From an uncultured bacterium (lineage in GTDB: Bacteria > Cyanobacteriota > Vampirovibrionia > Gastranaerophilales > Gastranaerophilaceae): a stretch of 64,000 nucleotides of DNA. Both the position numbers and the translations under genes were made by a program. Below, one piece after another: positions 44,906-53,241 of the stretch. The stretch is from the NCBI GenBank assembly GCA_949282195.1, contig CASDOW010000005.1, positions 23,575-87,574 on the forward strand. Direction: 5' to 3'. Below the pieces are notes generated by a model that saw only the letters and a program-made list of their open reading frames with translations, did no database searches and had not been told where the DNA came from. The first letter of the stretch is position 1. Every line of letters begins with the position of its first letter.

Positions 44906-45652
44906 CTAATCTTCAAAGTTAATTTTATCATAAACTTGATTTTTTACATAAAAATTTTGGTCACATTTTGCACTTTGTAATAATTCATAAGGCGGATTAG
45001 GCATAATAGCAAGAATTTTTGCAGTTTTCTCCCTAATAGTATAGTCGCAGAATTTTATTGTATTTTTTAATATTTGAACGATTTTTTCATGACTTTTTTC
45101 ACTTAAACATATCGAAAGAGCTTCTAAATACCAATACAGAGAAAAAAGCTTCTTATTTTTGGCATGGTTTTTTCGATTTTTTTTATTATCATCAAACAAA
45201 TCACCTGTTTTATCTTGATAATCTTTGATTTCCGATAATAAAATTTCAATTTTTTTTATTATTTCCTCTTCCAACGCAATTTTTAATTCATCCGTCATGC
45301 CGATAACAGCGCAGACAGCCCTTGAAATATTTGGATTTATATCTACAATTGCATTTAATAACTTATTTTTTGAAAAATCCGAAAGAAAATAACTTCTATA
45401 TTCCTTAACAAACTCTTCAAGCTTGTAAGCAGTAATCTCTCTTATTGGTGTAGCATGATTAGTTAAATGATTAATAAAAACCACAAAATCCGCCTCGGAT
45501 ACAAAATTTTTAAGATTGATTATCGAAAAAATTTTTATGAAATCATCAACATTCGGATTTTTTAGATTTTCCATGATTTCACTATATGAGCTATCTTTAT
45601 ATAAACATTCATATTGGTCTTTTGTATAAGCCGTATTTAAAAGATTATCCAT
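44906..45652 (-). CDS. Helical solenoid protein of unknown function
   Basis: This is a 248-residue cytoplasmic protein, almost all helix. The last 60 residues show HEAT-like pairs (TIREKTAKILAIMPNPPYEL). A lysine-rich stretch (FDDNKKNRKNHAKNKK) near residue 155 interrupts the fold. I recognise no catalytic motif. The gene lies between efp (17 bp downstream) and a gene-free spacer. It may be co-transcribed with efp and the acc genes. HEAT-type proteins act as binding platforms; the partner is unknown. Confidence 0.55.
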   Translation of the reverse strand: MDNLLNTAYTKDQYECLYKDSSYSEIMENLKNPNVDDFIKIFSIINLKNFVSEADFVVFINHLTNHATPIREITAYKLEEFVKEYRSYFLSDFSKNKLLNAIVDINPNISRAVCAVIGMTDELKIALEEEIIKKIEILLSEIKDYQDKTGDLFDDNKKNRKNHAKNKKLFSLYWYLEALSICLSEKSHEKIVQILKNTIKFCDYTIREKTAKILAIMPNPPYELLQSAKCDQNFYVKNQVYDKINFED

Positions 45653-45764
45653 ATTTATAATTAAACCATAACAAAATTAAGGAGCAAAAACAGGTAAAAA
45701 AAATTTATAATAAATTTGACTTTGATTAATAAGTCATTAAAAAACAACTATGAACGAGGTCAAA

Positions 45765-45932
45765 ATGGATATAATTAAAAAACTTTTCAATTTCAATGAT
45801 GACGAAACAGGTGCTATAGGCTTGTGCAAATTCAACGACGATTTCTTTAAACTTCCTGAATCAAAACAACGAATAAAAGAAAGAATAAGAAAAGATGCAA
45901 CATTAACTCAAATTCTAAAAAGAAGCATGTAA
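45765..45932 (+). CDS. Small protein of 55 residues, unknown
   Basis: This is a short soluble protein beginning MDIIKKLFNFNDDETGAIGL and ending in KDATLTQILKRSM. It has an amphipathic helix at each end. I choose the ATG at 45765 because GAGGTC lies seven bases before it. An ATG at 45750 would precede that site. It stands alone on the plus strand between two minus-strand genes and ends 2 bp from the convergent DUF212 gene. The coding potential seems genuine (no rare features, good ribosome site), but no family is known to me. Confidence 0.6.
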   Translation: MDIIKKLFNFNDDETGAIGLCKFNDDFFKLPESKQRIKERIRKDATLTQILKRSM

Positions 45933-45934
45933 TC

Positions 45935-46417
45935 TTATAAAACATATGCAATTATAGAATTAAAATTATGAACAACAAAAGGAACAAAAATACCTAAAAG
46001 CATGCCGCAAAAAACCTCTAGGGGAGTATGACCCAACAATTCTTTTAGTGCTGCATAAGGTTTTACTTCCTGATTTTTTTGAACAAACTCATCAACAAGC
46101 CTGTTTAATGTTGCAGCTGTTTTTCCGGCAGCACGTCTTAGCCCTGCTGCATCTTGCATTATTACAAGCGAAAAACCGAGAGAAACTGCAAAAAGTAAAG
46201 AATCAATTCCATCAATCAATGCTACTGAAGTAGAAAGCGCTATTACACCGGCGGTATGTGAACTTGGCATGCCACCTGTTGTCGTAAAAATTTTAAAATT
46301 AATTTTTTTATGTGTACATAAATATGTAATCACTTTTATAAATTGAGCTATTGAGGCAGCTAAAAGCCCGCTTAAAAGAGCCTCAAAACCGGTATTATAA
46401 AATTGAAATTCTCCCAC
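45935..46417 (-). CDS. Divergent PAP2-family protein (DUF212/YuiD)
   Basis: This is a membrane protein of 160 residues with about four helices. It belongs to the DUF212 family, related to acid phosphatase/vanadium haloperoxidases. The key motif is TGGMPSSHTAGVIALST, near residue 47, with the catalytic-type SSHT. LLGHTPLEVFCG near the C-terminus supplies the other conserved segment. Members may dephosphorylate polyprenyl or lipid phosphates, but no activity is established. It overlaps the polyprenyl synthase gene by one base, a pairing also familiar from cyanobacteria, which hints at isoprenoid-phosphate metabolism. Confidence 0.85.
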   Translation of the reverse strand: MGEFQFYNTGFEALLSGLLAASIAQFIKVITYLCTHKKINFKIFTTTGGMPSSHTAGVIALSTSVALIDGIDSLLFAVSLGFSLVIMQDAAGLRRAAGKTAATLNRLVDEFVQKNQEVKPYAALKELLGHTPLEVFCGMLLGIFVPFVVHNFNSIIAYVL

Positions 46418-47304
46418 TATTTTCTCACCTTTCGGATTAACATGTTGTATATTTCATCAAATATTTCTGATTTAATATCAAGCTCACTAAGTATATCATG
46501 GTTTTTATCTACAAGGCTATAAAAAATATTTTTAGCTTCATCTAAGCCATACATACTTACATAAGTTACTTTGTTCTCAAGCTTATCTTTACCTGCGGTT
46601 TTGCCAAGTTCATCAGTTGTTAGGGTACAATCGATTATATCATCATAAACCTGAAATAATATGCCAAAATTATCTGCATATTCAGACAATTTAGTTAATA
46701 TTTCTTTATCGGCACCGGCAAATTTTGCACCCAATAATATTGAGCATTTAAAAAGTGCACCCGTTTTATATTTGTGAATATATTTCAAATTATCAATATT
46801 TATTTTTCTGTTTTCCGCTTTAATATCTGCACACTGACCCGCTACTATGCCTTTAGCTCCTGCGCATATTAAATAATCCCTAACAATATCCAGAGTTGTT
46901 TTTGAGGAAATGTAATCAGGCATTTTATCAATTATCAATTGCGCACCAAAAGAAATCAAGGCGTCACCCGCCAAAGTTGCTATTGCTTCGCCGTAAACTT
47001 TATGATTAGAAGGCTTACCCCGTCTTATATCATCATTATCCATAGAAGGCAAATCGTCATGGATTAAACTATATGCATGCATTATCTCTAATGAACAAGC
47101 TAAAGGCAAAGCATCTATTAAATTAGCCCCTAAGTGTTTTGCAATTTCAAGACACATAATCGCTCTTAATCTTTTGCCGTCTAAAAGAGTAGTATATGCC
47201 ATTGACTCCCAAACATCAGATGAATATGAAGAATTTTTCGAATATTCATCAAAATATTTTTTAAGACTCTCTTGAATTAAATTTTTATAATCACTAAATT
47301 TCAT
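46417..47304 (-). CDS. Polyprenyl synthetase (farnesyl/geranylgeranyl diphosphate synthase)
   Basis: This is an all-helical prenyltransferase of 295 residues that condenses IPP with allylic diphosphates. The first aspartate-rich motif is DDLPSMDND, near residue 83, followed by DIRRGKPSNHKVYGEA. KTGALF and the second motif YDDIID follow. The two residues upstream of the first motif suggest a short-chain (C15 or C20) product, but the chain length cannot be decided. The gene overlaps the downstream rsgA by 11 bp. It likely supplies undecaprenyl or menaquinone precursors. Confidence 0.92.
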   Translation of the reverse strand: MKFSDYKNLIQESLKKYFDEYSKNSSYSSDVWESMAYTTLLDGKRLRAIMCLEIAKHLGANLIDALPLACSLEIMHAYSLIHDDLPSMDNDDIRRGKPSNHKVYGEAIATLAGDALISFGAQLIIDKMPDYISSKTTLDIVRDYLICAGAKGIVAGQCADIKAENRKINIDNLKYIHKYKTGALFKCSILLGAKFAGADKEILTKLSEYADNFGILFQVYDDIIDCTLTTDELGKTAGKDKLENKVTYVSMYGLDEAKNIFYSLVDKNHDILSELDIKSEIFDEIYNMLIRKVRK

Positions 47305-48298
47305 TTTCCCTGCCTTTGATTTTTTGTTTTTCGGTATTTCTTGAAACAGTTCTTTTTCTTTTAGAAATCTTAAGAGTTAACCTATGTCCTGTTTTTTTAT
47401 TTAAACTTTCCTCTTTAATACTCCTTTTAGAAATCAATTCCCTATATTTAACAGCTTCCGATAAAAACAATAAATAGCTTTCATATCTTGATTTATCAAT
47501 TTTATCCAGATTATCATAAACAGAACAAATTCCTTTTTTATCAACGCTATGCAAGCAATCAGCAAATTTGCAGCCCGTAGAATAATTTTTAATATCTTCA
47601 AATAAATCAATAACATTTTCAGGTAATAAAAAATCAAACTTCAAATTTGAAAACCCCGGTGTATCCATTATTTCAAAATCGTCAAATTCAATTATCTCAC
47701 AATGCCTTGTAGTATGGCACCCTCTTTGTGTTTTTATTGATACTTCACCTGTTTTCAAATTAATATCAGGATTTAATCCATTTAAAAGGGTTGATTTTCC
47801 AACACCCGACAAACCGCATAAAGCAATTAATTTGCCTTTAGTAAACTCTTTTAAATCCTCTAAGTCAAGCTTATTTTTTGCGCTTATAAAAAACACTTTA
47901 TAATTTAATTTTTCATAAATTGATTTTATTTCACGTTTTTTATTTTCAAGATTTTCCTCTAAGTCCTCTTTATTGATACATATTGCGCAATCAACATTGT
48001 TATATTTTAAATATGCAAGATATCTGTTTAATTGAACTAAATCCAAATCAGGTTCTTTAATGGATGAAACAACAAGAACGCAATCAATATTTGCTGCCTT
48101 TGGCCTTAAAAGAGAATTTTTTCTTTCTAATCTTGAAATAATGAAATTGTTATCCTCGCTCAACTCAACAAAATCACCCACAACAATATCTATTTTTTGT
48201 TTTTTTAAAACTTCTCTTAGTTTGCAAACAAACTTATCATGTTTAAAATTCTTAACATAATAAAAATCCGAATGTATTTTATATACTTGTGCTTGCAT
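47294..48298 (-). CDS. rsgA: Small-subunit ribosome biogenesis GTPase RsgA
   Basis: This is a circularly permuted GTPase of 334 residues acting in 30S maturation. An N-terminal OB-fold precedes the G domain. The permuted order is visible: G4-type ICINKEDLEE near residue 107, G1 CGLSGVGKSTLLNGLNPD near 158, G3 MDTPGFSN near 211. The zinc site is spread over CKFADCLHSVDKKGIC near 243-258. A basic tail follows. The ATG at 48298 lacks a ribosome site, and a promoter ends six bases upstream. It overlaps the polyprenyl synthase gene by 11 bp. Confidence 0.95.
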   Translation of the reverse strand: MQAQVYKIHSDFYYVKNFKHDKFVCKLREVLKKQKIDIVVGDFVELSEDNNFIISRLERKNSLLRPKAANIDCVLVVSSIKEPDLDLVQLNRYLAYLKYNNVDCAICINKEDLEENLENKKREIKSIYEKLNYKVFFISAKNKLDLEDLKEFTKGKLIALCGLSGVGKSTLLNGLNPDINLKTGEVSIKTQRGCHTTRHCEIIEFDDFEIMDTPGFSNLKFDFLLPENVIDLFEDIKNYSTGCKFADCLHSVDKKGICSVYDNLDKIDKSRYESYLLFLSEAVKYRELISKRSIKEESLNKKTGHRLTLKISKRKRTVSRNTEKQKIKGRENEI

Positions 48299-48304
48299 AA
48301 ATTA

Positions 48305-48333
48305 ATAATAGTTAAAAAATTAATGTTTAGCAA
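48305..48333 (-). promoter_or_regulatory. Sigma-70-like promoter of rsgA, leaderless
   Basis: On the minus strand, TTGCTA, a 17-base spacer and TATTAT end six bases before the rsgA ATG. It predicts that translation starts at the first base of the mRNA. Confidence 0.6.
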
Positions 48334-48398
48334 TGATTTGTATTGATTTATAATTTTATTATATAATTAGATTAAATTACTTGGTGAGGATATTATTT

Positions 48399-49265
48399 AT
48401 GACTTTAACCGATTGGTTTAATAAAAGAAAAATTCAGCAAATTGCTGCGCGTGATAACGACGTTCATATTGACGATTCAATAGGTAAACTTTGGACACTT
48501 TGTTACAACTGCTCAAGTCAATTGCCAAAAAAAGACTTAGAGAATAATTTAATGGTTTGCCCTAATTGCGACTATCATTTCAGAATAGGTGCAAAAGACA
48601 GAATTAAATTAATTGCCGATGAAAACAGCTTTGAAGAAATGTTTTCAAATATTAAACCTTGCGATCCTTTAGAATTTGTTGACACTCAATCATATAAAGC
48701 ACGTCAAGAATCCGCTAAAGCCAAATCAGGACTTGACGATGCAGTCATAACGGGTACATGCCTGATAGACGGACAAAAAGCTGCAATTGCAGTTATGGAT
48801 TTTGAATATATGGGTGGTTCCATGGGTTCTGTTGTGGGTGAAAAAATCACAAGAATATTAGAATACGCTCTTGAACATAAACTGCCGTCCATCGTTTTCA
48901 CATCATCAGGCGGAGCTCGTATGCAAGAAAGCGCTCTAAGTTTAATGCAAATGGCAAAAACCAGCTGTATAGTTGCAAAGTTAAACGAAGCAAAATTATT
49001 ATACATAACCGTTTTATGTGAACCGACTTTTGGTGGTGTTACTGCTTCTTTCGGAACAATCGGCGACATAATAATAGCAGAAAAAGGCGCAAGAATTGGG
49101 TTTGCTGGAAGAAGAGTAATAGAACAAACCATAAGGCAAAAGCTGCCTGCTGATTTCCAAACAGCAGAATACTTACTAAAATACGGACAAATAGACTTCA
49201 TTGTAGAGCGAAAAGATATGAAAGAAAAATTATCTAAATTAATTGCCCTACACACCAAAAAATAA
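48399..49265 (+). CDS. accD: Acetyl-CoA carboxylase carboxyltransferase subunit beta
   Basis: AccD forms with AccA the carboxyltransferase that makes malonyl-CoA. It has 288 residues. The N-terminal zinc ribbon is CYNCSSQLPKKDLENN then VCPNCDYHF. The crotonase-like core carries GGSMGSVVGEKITR and FTSSGGARMQE, an oxyanion-hole region. I start at the ATG at 48399, with GGTGAGGA eight bases upstream. The open frame to 48381 lies upstream of that. It precedes accA by 10 bp, so accD-accA form an operon that starts next to rsgA. Confidence 0.96.
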   Translation: MTLTDWFNKRKIQQIAARDNDVHIDDSIGKLWTLCYNCSSQLPKKDLENNLMVCPNCDYHFRIGAKDRIKLIADENSFEEMFSNIKPCDPLEFVDTQSYKARQESAKAKSGLDDAVITGTCLIDGQKAAIAVMDFEYMGGSMGSVVGEKITRILEYALEHKLPSIVFTSSGGARMQESALSLMQMAKTSCIVAKLNEAKLLYITVLCEPTFGGVTASFGTIGDIIIAEKGARIGFAGRRVIEQTIRQKLPADFQTAEYLLKYGQIDFIVERKDMKEKLSKLIALHTKK

Positions 49266-49275
49266 GGAAACAAAA

Positions 49276-50247
49276 ATGAGTGACTCAGATAAAAAAGTTC
49301 AAATTTTAGATTTCGAAAAACCCATTTATAAAATACAAGATAAAATCGAAGAACTGAAAAAAACCAGTTTGGACACAAATATAAACTATGACGATGAGAT
49401 TAAAAAGTTGGAAGAACAAACAAAAGTGTATAAAAAAGAATTATATGAAAAATTAGAACCATATCAAAAATTACAAATTGCACGTCATCCGCAAAGACCA
49501 AACTTTATGGATTATGTTCATTTCATGTGTGAAGATTTTATTGAGCTCCATGGCGACAGACATGGCTTTGACGATAAAGCAATTGCAGGCGGCATAGCAA
49601 AAATCGATGGCAAGGCTGTAATGCTTATCGGCACAATGAAAGGTAAATCTACAAAAGAAAACCTTGAATGTAATTTCGGCATGCCGCAACCTCAAGGATA
49701 CAGAAAAGCTTTAAGGCTGTTTGAACATGCCAATCGTTTTGATTTACCAATTATCACTCTTGTCGACACCATGGGCGCCTACCCCGGAATGAAAGCAGAG
49801 GAAGCAAATCAAGGCGAGGCAATTGCGACAAACCTTAAAGAAATGGCAAAACTTGAAGTTCCCATTATTGCGGTTGTAACAGGTGAAGGCTGCTCAGGCG
49901 GAGCTCTCGGTTTAGCTGTTGCAAACAAAGTAATGATATTAGAACATGCATACTATACGGTAATTTCGCCTGAAGGATGCGCTTCAATATTATGGAAAGA
50001 TGCCTCTATGGCTAAAATTGCAACAGATGCACTGAAAATTACAGGTGAAGACCTTTTGAAATACGGAATTGTAGATGAAATAATCAAAGAACCGATAGGC
50101 GGCGCTCACTACAATGCCGAAGAAATGGCAAACAATCTAAAAATTGCCTTAACTAAGTCCTTAAATGAATTTGAAGAATACACAAAACAAGAACTTAAAA
50201 ATCAAAGATACGATAAATTCAGAAACATGGGTATCTTTATTCAATAA
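49276..50247 (+). CDS. accA: Acetyl-CoA carboxylase carboxyltransferase subunit alpha
   Basis: AccA is the partner of AccD. It has 323 residues, near the E. coli length (319). Landmarks are IARHPQRPNFMDYVHFMCED, FIELHGDRHGFDDKAIAGGI, the core TLVDTMGAYPGMKAEE and TGEGCSGGALGLAVANKV. The start MSDSDKK is at 49276 and follows AAGGAAAC. The gene ends 27 bp before fliP, so the fatty-acid pair and the flagellar operon may share a transcript, which would be unusual. Confidence 0.96.
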   Translation: MSDSDKKVQILDFEKPIYKIQDKIEELKKTSLDTNINYDDEIKKLEEQTKVYKKELYEKLEPYQKLQIARHPQRPNFMDYVHFMCEDFIELHGDRHGFDDKAIAGGIAKIDGKAVMLIGTMKGKSTKENLECNFGMPQPQGYRKALRLFEHANRFDLPIITLVDTMGAYPGMKAEEANQGEAIATNLKEMAKLEVPIIAVVTGEGCSGGALGLAVANKVMILEHAYYTVISPEGCASILWKDASMAKIATDALKITGEDLLKYGIVDEIIKEPIGGAHYNAEEMANNLKIALTKSLNEFEEYTKQELKNQRYDKFRNMGIFIQ

Positions 50248-50274
50248 AATTAATAGCTATAAGATGGAAGAAAA

Positions 50275-51045
50275 ATGTTATCTAAAATTAGGCAATCAAT
50301 AGCCAAAAGTTTATTGGGGGTATTAGTATTATATTTGTTTTCAACATTGAAAGTGCATGCAGCACTTTCAATGCCGACTATAACCGTCGGAATGAAAGAT
50401 ATGAATACACCTCAAGATTTTACTCAAGGCGTTCAAATCTTGATAATGCTGACTATTTTAACACTCGCACCAAGCATTATCATTATGACCACCGCTTTTA
50501 TCAGGATAGTTATTGTGCTATCCCTAACGCGTCAGGCAATAGGTACATCAACCCTGCCTCCTAACCAAGTTATCGTAGGATTAGCATTAATACTTACATT
50601 TTTTGTAATGTCACCTACAATATCCAAAATCAATCAAACAGCTTATCAGCCGTACATGAAAAACCTAATAACTCAACAACAAGCGCTTGATAACTCAATG
50701 GTTCCCATAAGGGATTTTATGTTTAAACAAACTCATGAATCAGAGCTTGCATTGTTTGTTAAATTATCTAAAATAGAAAAACCAAAAACAAAGAAAGATG
50801 TTCCAACCTATGTTTTAATTCCCTCTTTTGTATTGTCGGAATTAAAAACTGCTTTCAAAATTGGTTTTGTAATATTTTTGCCTTTTCTTGTGATTGATTT
50901 GGTTGTGGCTTCCGTATTAGTTTCTATGGGTATGATGTTTTTACCTCCCACAACAATTGCCATGCCGTTTAAATTAATCATGTTTGTAATGGTGGACGGT
51001 TGGTTCTTAATAACTAAATCACTAATCGAAGGGTTTGTAACGTAA
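50275..51045 (+). CDS. fliP: Flagellar type III export gate protein FliP
   Basis: FliP forms the core channel of the flagellar export gate together with FliQ and FliR. The protein has 256 residues, with a cleavable signal-like N-terminus (about 1-29) and four hydrophobic segments. Conserved stretches include TAFIRIVIVLSLTRQAIGTS and LPPNQVIVGLALILTFFVMS, and FVMVDGWFLITKSLIEGF at the end. GGAAG precedes the ATG. It begins the block fliP-fliQ-fliR-flhB-flhA with spacings of 10-20 bp. Confidence 0.97.
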   Translation: MLSKIRQSIAKSLLGVLVLYLFSTLKVHAALSMPTITVGMKDMNTPQDFTQGVQILIMLTILTLAPSIIIMTTAFIRIVIVLSLTRQAIGTSTLPPNQVIVGLALILTFFVMSPTISKINQTAYQPYMKNLITQQQALDNSMVPIRDFMFKQTHESELALFVKLSKIEKPKTKKDVPTYVLIPSFVLSELKTAFKIGFVIFLPFLVIDLVVASVLVSMGMMFLPPTTIAMPFKLIMFVMVDGWFLITKSLIEGFVT

Positions 51046-51055
51046 GGAAATAAAA

Positions 51056-51325
51056 ATGAATGAAGCTTTATTTTTAACAATGCTGCAAAAAGCACTCATG
51101 CTTATGATGATTATTTCAGCTCCTATTTTATTATCAGCAATAGTTGTAGGGCTTGCAATAAGCATTATTCAATCAGTAACACAAATTCAAGAACAAACTT
51201 TAACTTTTGTGCCTAAAATTTTTGCTGCCGTCCTTGTCTTAATCGTTGCAGCCCCTTGGATGATAGATATATTCACATCAACCACAAAAGAAATGTTTGA
51301 ATACATCAAGGTTTTTATCTCATAA
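51056..51325 (+). CDS. fliQ: Flagellar export gate protein FliQ
   Basis: This is a small two-helix inner-membrane protein of 89 residues, part of the export gate. The stretch VGLAISIIQSVTQIQEQTLT, then FVPKIFAAVLVLIVAAPWMI, is characteristic. AAGGAAA lies before the ATG. Spacing to fliP is 10 bp and to fliR 15 bp. Confidence 0.96.
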   Translation: MNEALFLTMLQKALMLMMIISAPILLSAIVVGLAISIIQSVTQIQEQTLTFVPKIFAAVLVLIVAAPWMIDIFTSTTKEMFEYIKVFIS

Positions 51326-51340
51326 GGAAATTAAAGGAGA

Positions 51341-52132
51341 ATGACACAAATACCATCTCTTGTAAATTTATTATCTCCCTATAACATCGTAATTTATATG
51401 CTTGTATTTACAAGAATTACAGGTCTTATAATCAGTGCGCCTTTTTTTTCAAGTATTCAAGCCCCGATGATGACAAAAATCTGGTTCAGTGCAACAATTG
51501 CTTTTATAATGTATCCTTTGGTTTTTGCTTCTAAAAATTTTATTATGCCTCATAGCATGCCTGAATTTATAATTCTTCTTGCAATAGAATTTTTAATCGG
51601 CTATTTGATAGGCTTTGTTGCAAACCTTATTATAGAAGGTGTCAGAATGGCAGGAAACATTCTTTCAATTCAAATGGGTTTATCTATGTCTGAAGCACTA
51701 GATCCTGCTACAGGAGTAAGTTCAACCGAATTATCAAGAGTTTACATATATCTTACAACCTTAATTTTTTTAGCAACAGGCGCATATCAGATGCTTTTTA
51801 TTGCTCTAAACTCAAGTTTTAGCGCTATTCCAATGGGCGTTTTTCCGATATTAGACAGCAACATTATAGGTGCTTTTATGGGGCTCTTTGCGCAACTATT
51901 TAAAATAGCTTTTGGGGTAGCACTGCCGATTTTTTCAGTACTATTAATAAGCGATATTTTATTGGGACTAATGAGCAAAATGATGCCCCAAATGAACATT
52001 TATATGGTTGCAATACCTGTTAAAATATATATTGGACTATTTTTACTGTTAGCTTTTTTAGGAGCAACAAATGCATATCTGCAAGAAATGATTAAAAATT
52101 ATATGCAAGCAATAAATCTGTTATTTACATAA
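51341..52132 (+). CDS. fliR: Flagellar export gate protein FliR
   Basis: FliR completes the FliPQR channel. This is a 263-residue membrane protein with about six helices. Recognisable parts are RITGLIISAPFFSSIQAPMM at the N-terminus, LIIEGVRMAGNILSIQMGLS in the middle, and PQMNIYMVAIPVKIYIGLFL near the C-terminus. AAAGGAGA is the ribosome site. The following flhB begins 9 bp later without a clear site of its own. Confidence 0.96.
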   Translation: MTQIPSLVNLLSPYNIVIYMLVFTRITGLIISAPFFSSIQAPMMTKIWFSATIAFIMYPLVFASKNFIMPHSMPEFIILLAIEFLIGYLIGFVANLIIEGVRMAGNILSIQMGLSMSEALDPATGVSSTELSRVYIYLTTLIFLATGAYQMLFIALNSSFSAIPMGVFPILDSNIIGAFMGLFAQLFKIAFGVALPIFSVLLISDILLGLMSKMMPQMNIYMVAIPVKIYIGLFLLLAFLGATNAYLQEMIKNYMQAINLLFT

Positions 52133-52141
52133 TAAAAAACC

Positions 52142-53221
52142 ATGGCAAACGAACAAAACGAAAAAACGGAAGAGGCGACCCCCAAGCGGAAAGAGAAAGA
52201 ACGCGACCGAGGTCATATATCAAAAAGTCAGGATTTTACATCCTCTCTTGTGTTGTCTTTTGGCATTGGCTTAATTTTTGTAATGGGTCCAAAAATGCTT
52301 GAAGGGCTAAAAATAATGTTAACTTCAACATTATCGAATTTAAAACCCGAAAATATCTCTGACAATGACGCCATATCGATTTTATCACCATTTTTAAACG
52401 ATTATTGCCAAATTACGCTTTTATTTTTTGCTTTTTTGGCTATTGGGGCAATAGCCGTTTTAAGATTACAAACAGGTGCGCTTTTTGCAAAAGAAGCACT
52501 AAAGCCAAACTTTAATAAACTGTCACCCTCAACTGCACTTAAAGCCTTAATAGATAAAATAAACATATTTAAACCGCGTCAAATGGTTGAACTTATAAAA
52601 TCAATAGTTAAGACAGTTATAGTCGCCCTGGCAGGCGTAAATGTAATTTTAAAAAGAAAAGAAGAATTATTTTCTCTAATAGGTGCAGACCCCTCTACAG
52701 GGCTTGTTGTAATGGGTTCTGTTATTTTTGAGCTATTGGCAACAATTTGTATTCTTTTAATAATCATAGGAATTCTGGATAAAAAATATCAAGACTGGGA
52801 ATACAATAAATCCATAAAAATGTCTAAACAAGAAGTTAAGGATGAAATGAAAAACATTGAAGGGGACCCTAAAATAAAAGGTAAAATTCGCTCCTTCCAG
52901 ATGAAAATATTGCAGCAAAAAATGATGTCAAAAGTAAAAGATGCGGATGTAGTTGTGGTTAATCCGACACATTATGCAGTTGCTTTGATGTATGACCCTC
53001 TTAAAGTTCCTGCCCCTGTGGTAGTGGCTAAAGGAGTAGATTTTGTTGCTTTTAAAATAAGGGAAATTGCAAAAAACAACGGGGTTCCGATTGTTGAAAA
53101 TAAACCGCTTGCAAGAAGCCTATACAAATTAGTAGAAATTGATGCTATAATACCACAAGAACTATATGTTGCCGTAGCTGAAATTTTACAATACGTATAT
53201 TCACAGAAACGACGACAATAA
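52142..53221 (+). CDS. flhB: Flagellar export substrate-specificity switch protein FlhB
   Basis: FlhB controls the switch of export substrates from hook to filament proteins and is an inner-membrane protein with a cytoplasmic C-domain. The 359-residue protein starts EKTEEATPKRKEKERDRGHI, the family N-terminus. The autocleavage motif is NPTHYAVALMYDP, with cleavage between Asn and Pro near residue 276. Four hydrophobic segments lie in between. The length is typical. It is part of the gate operon. Its weak ribosome site (none seen close to the ATG) suggests coupling with fliR. Confidence 0.97.
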   Translation: MANEQNEKTEEATPKRKEKERDRGHISKSQDFTSSLVLSFGIGLIFVMGPKMLEGLKIMLTSTLSNLKPENISDNDAISILSPFLNDYCQITLLFFAFLAIGAIAVLRLQTGALFAKEALKPNFNKLSPSTALKALIDKINIFKPRQMVELIKSIVKTVIVALAGVNVILKRKEELFSLIGADPSTGLVVMGSVIFELLATICILLIIIGILDKKYQDWEYNKSIKMSKQEVKDEMKNIEGDPKIKGKIRSFQMKILQQKMMSKVKDADVVVVNPTHYAVALMYDPLKVPAPVVVAKGVDFVAFKIREIAKNNGVPIVENKPLARSLYKLVEIDAIIPQELYVAVAEILQYVYSQKRRQ

Positions 53222-53241
53222 GGATGAATTGAAGGATAGTT

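Noticed and set aside
48704..49378. Minus-strand ORF of 224 residues
   Set aside because: Lies antisense to accD and accA, whose family motifs are definitive; composition is that of a shadow frame.
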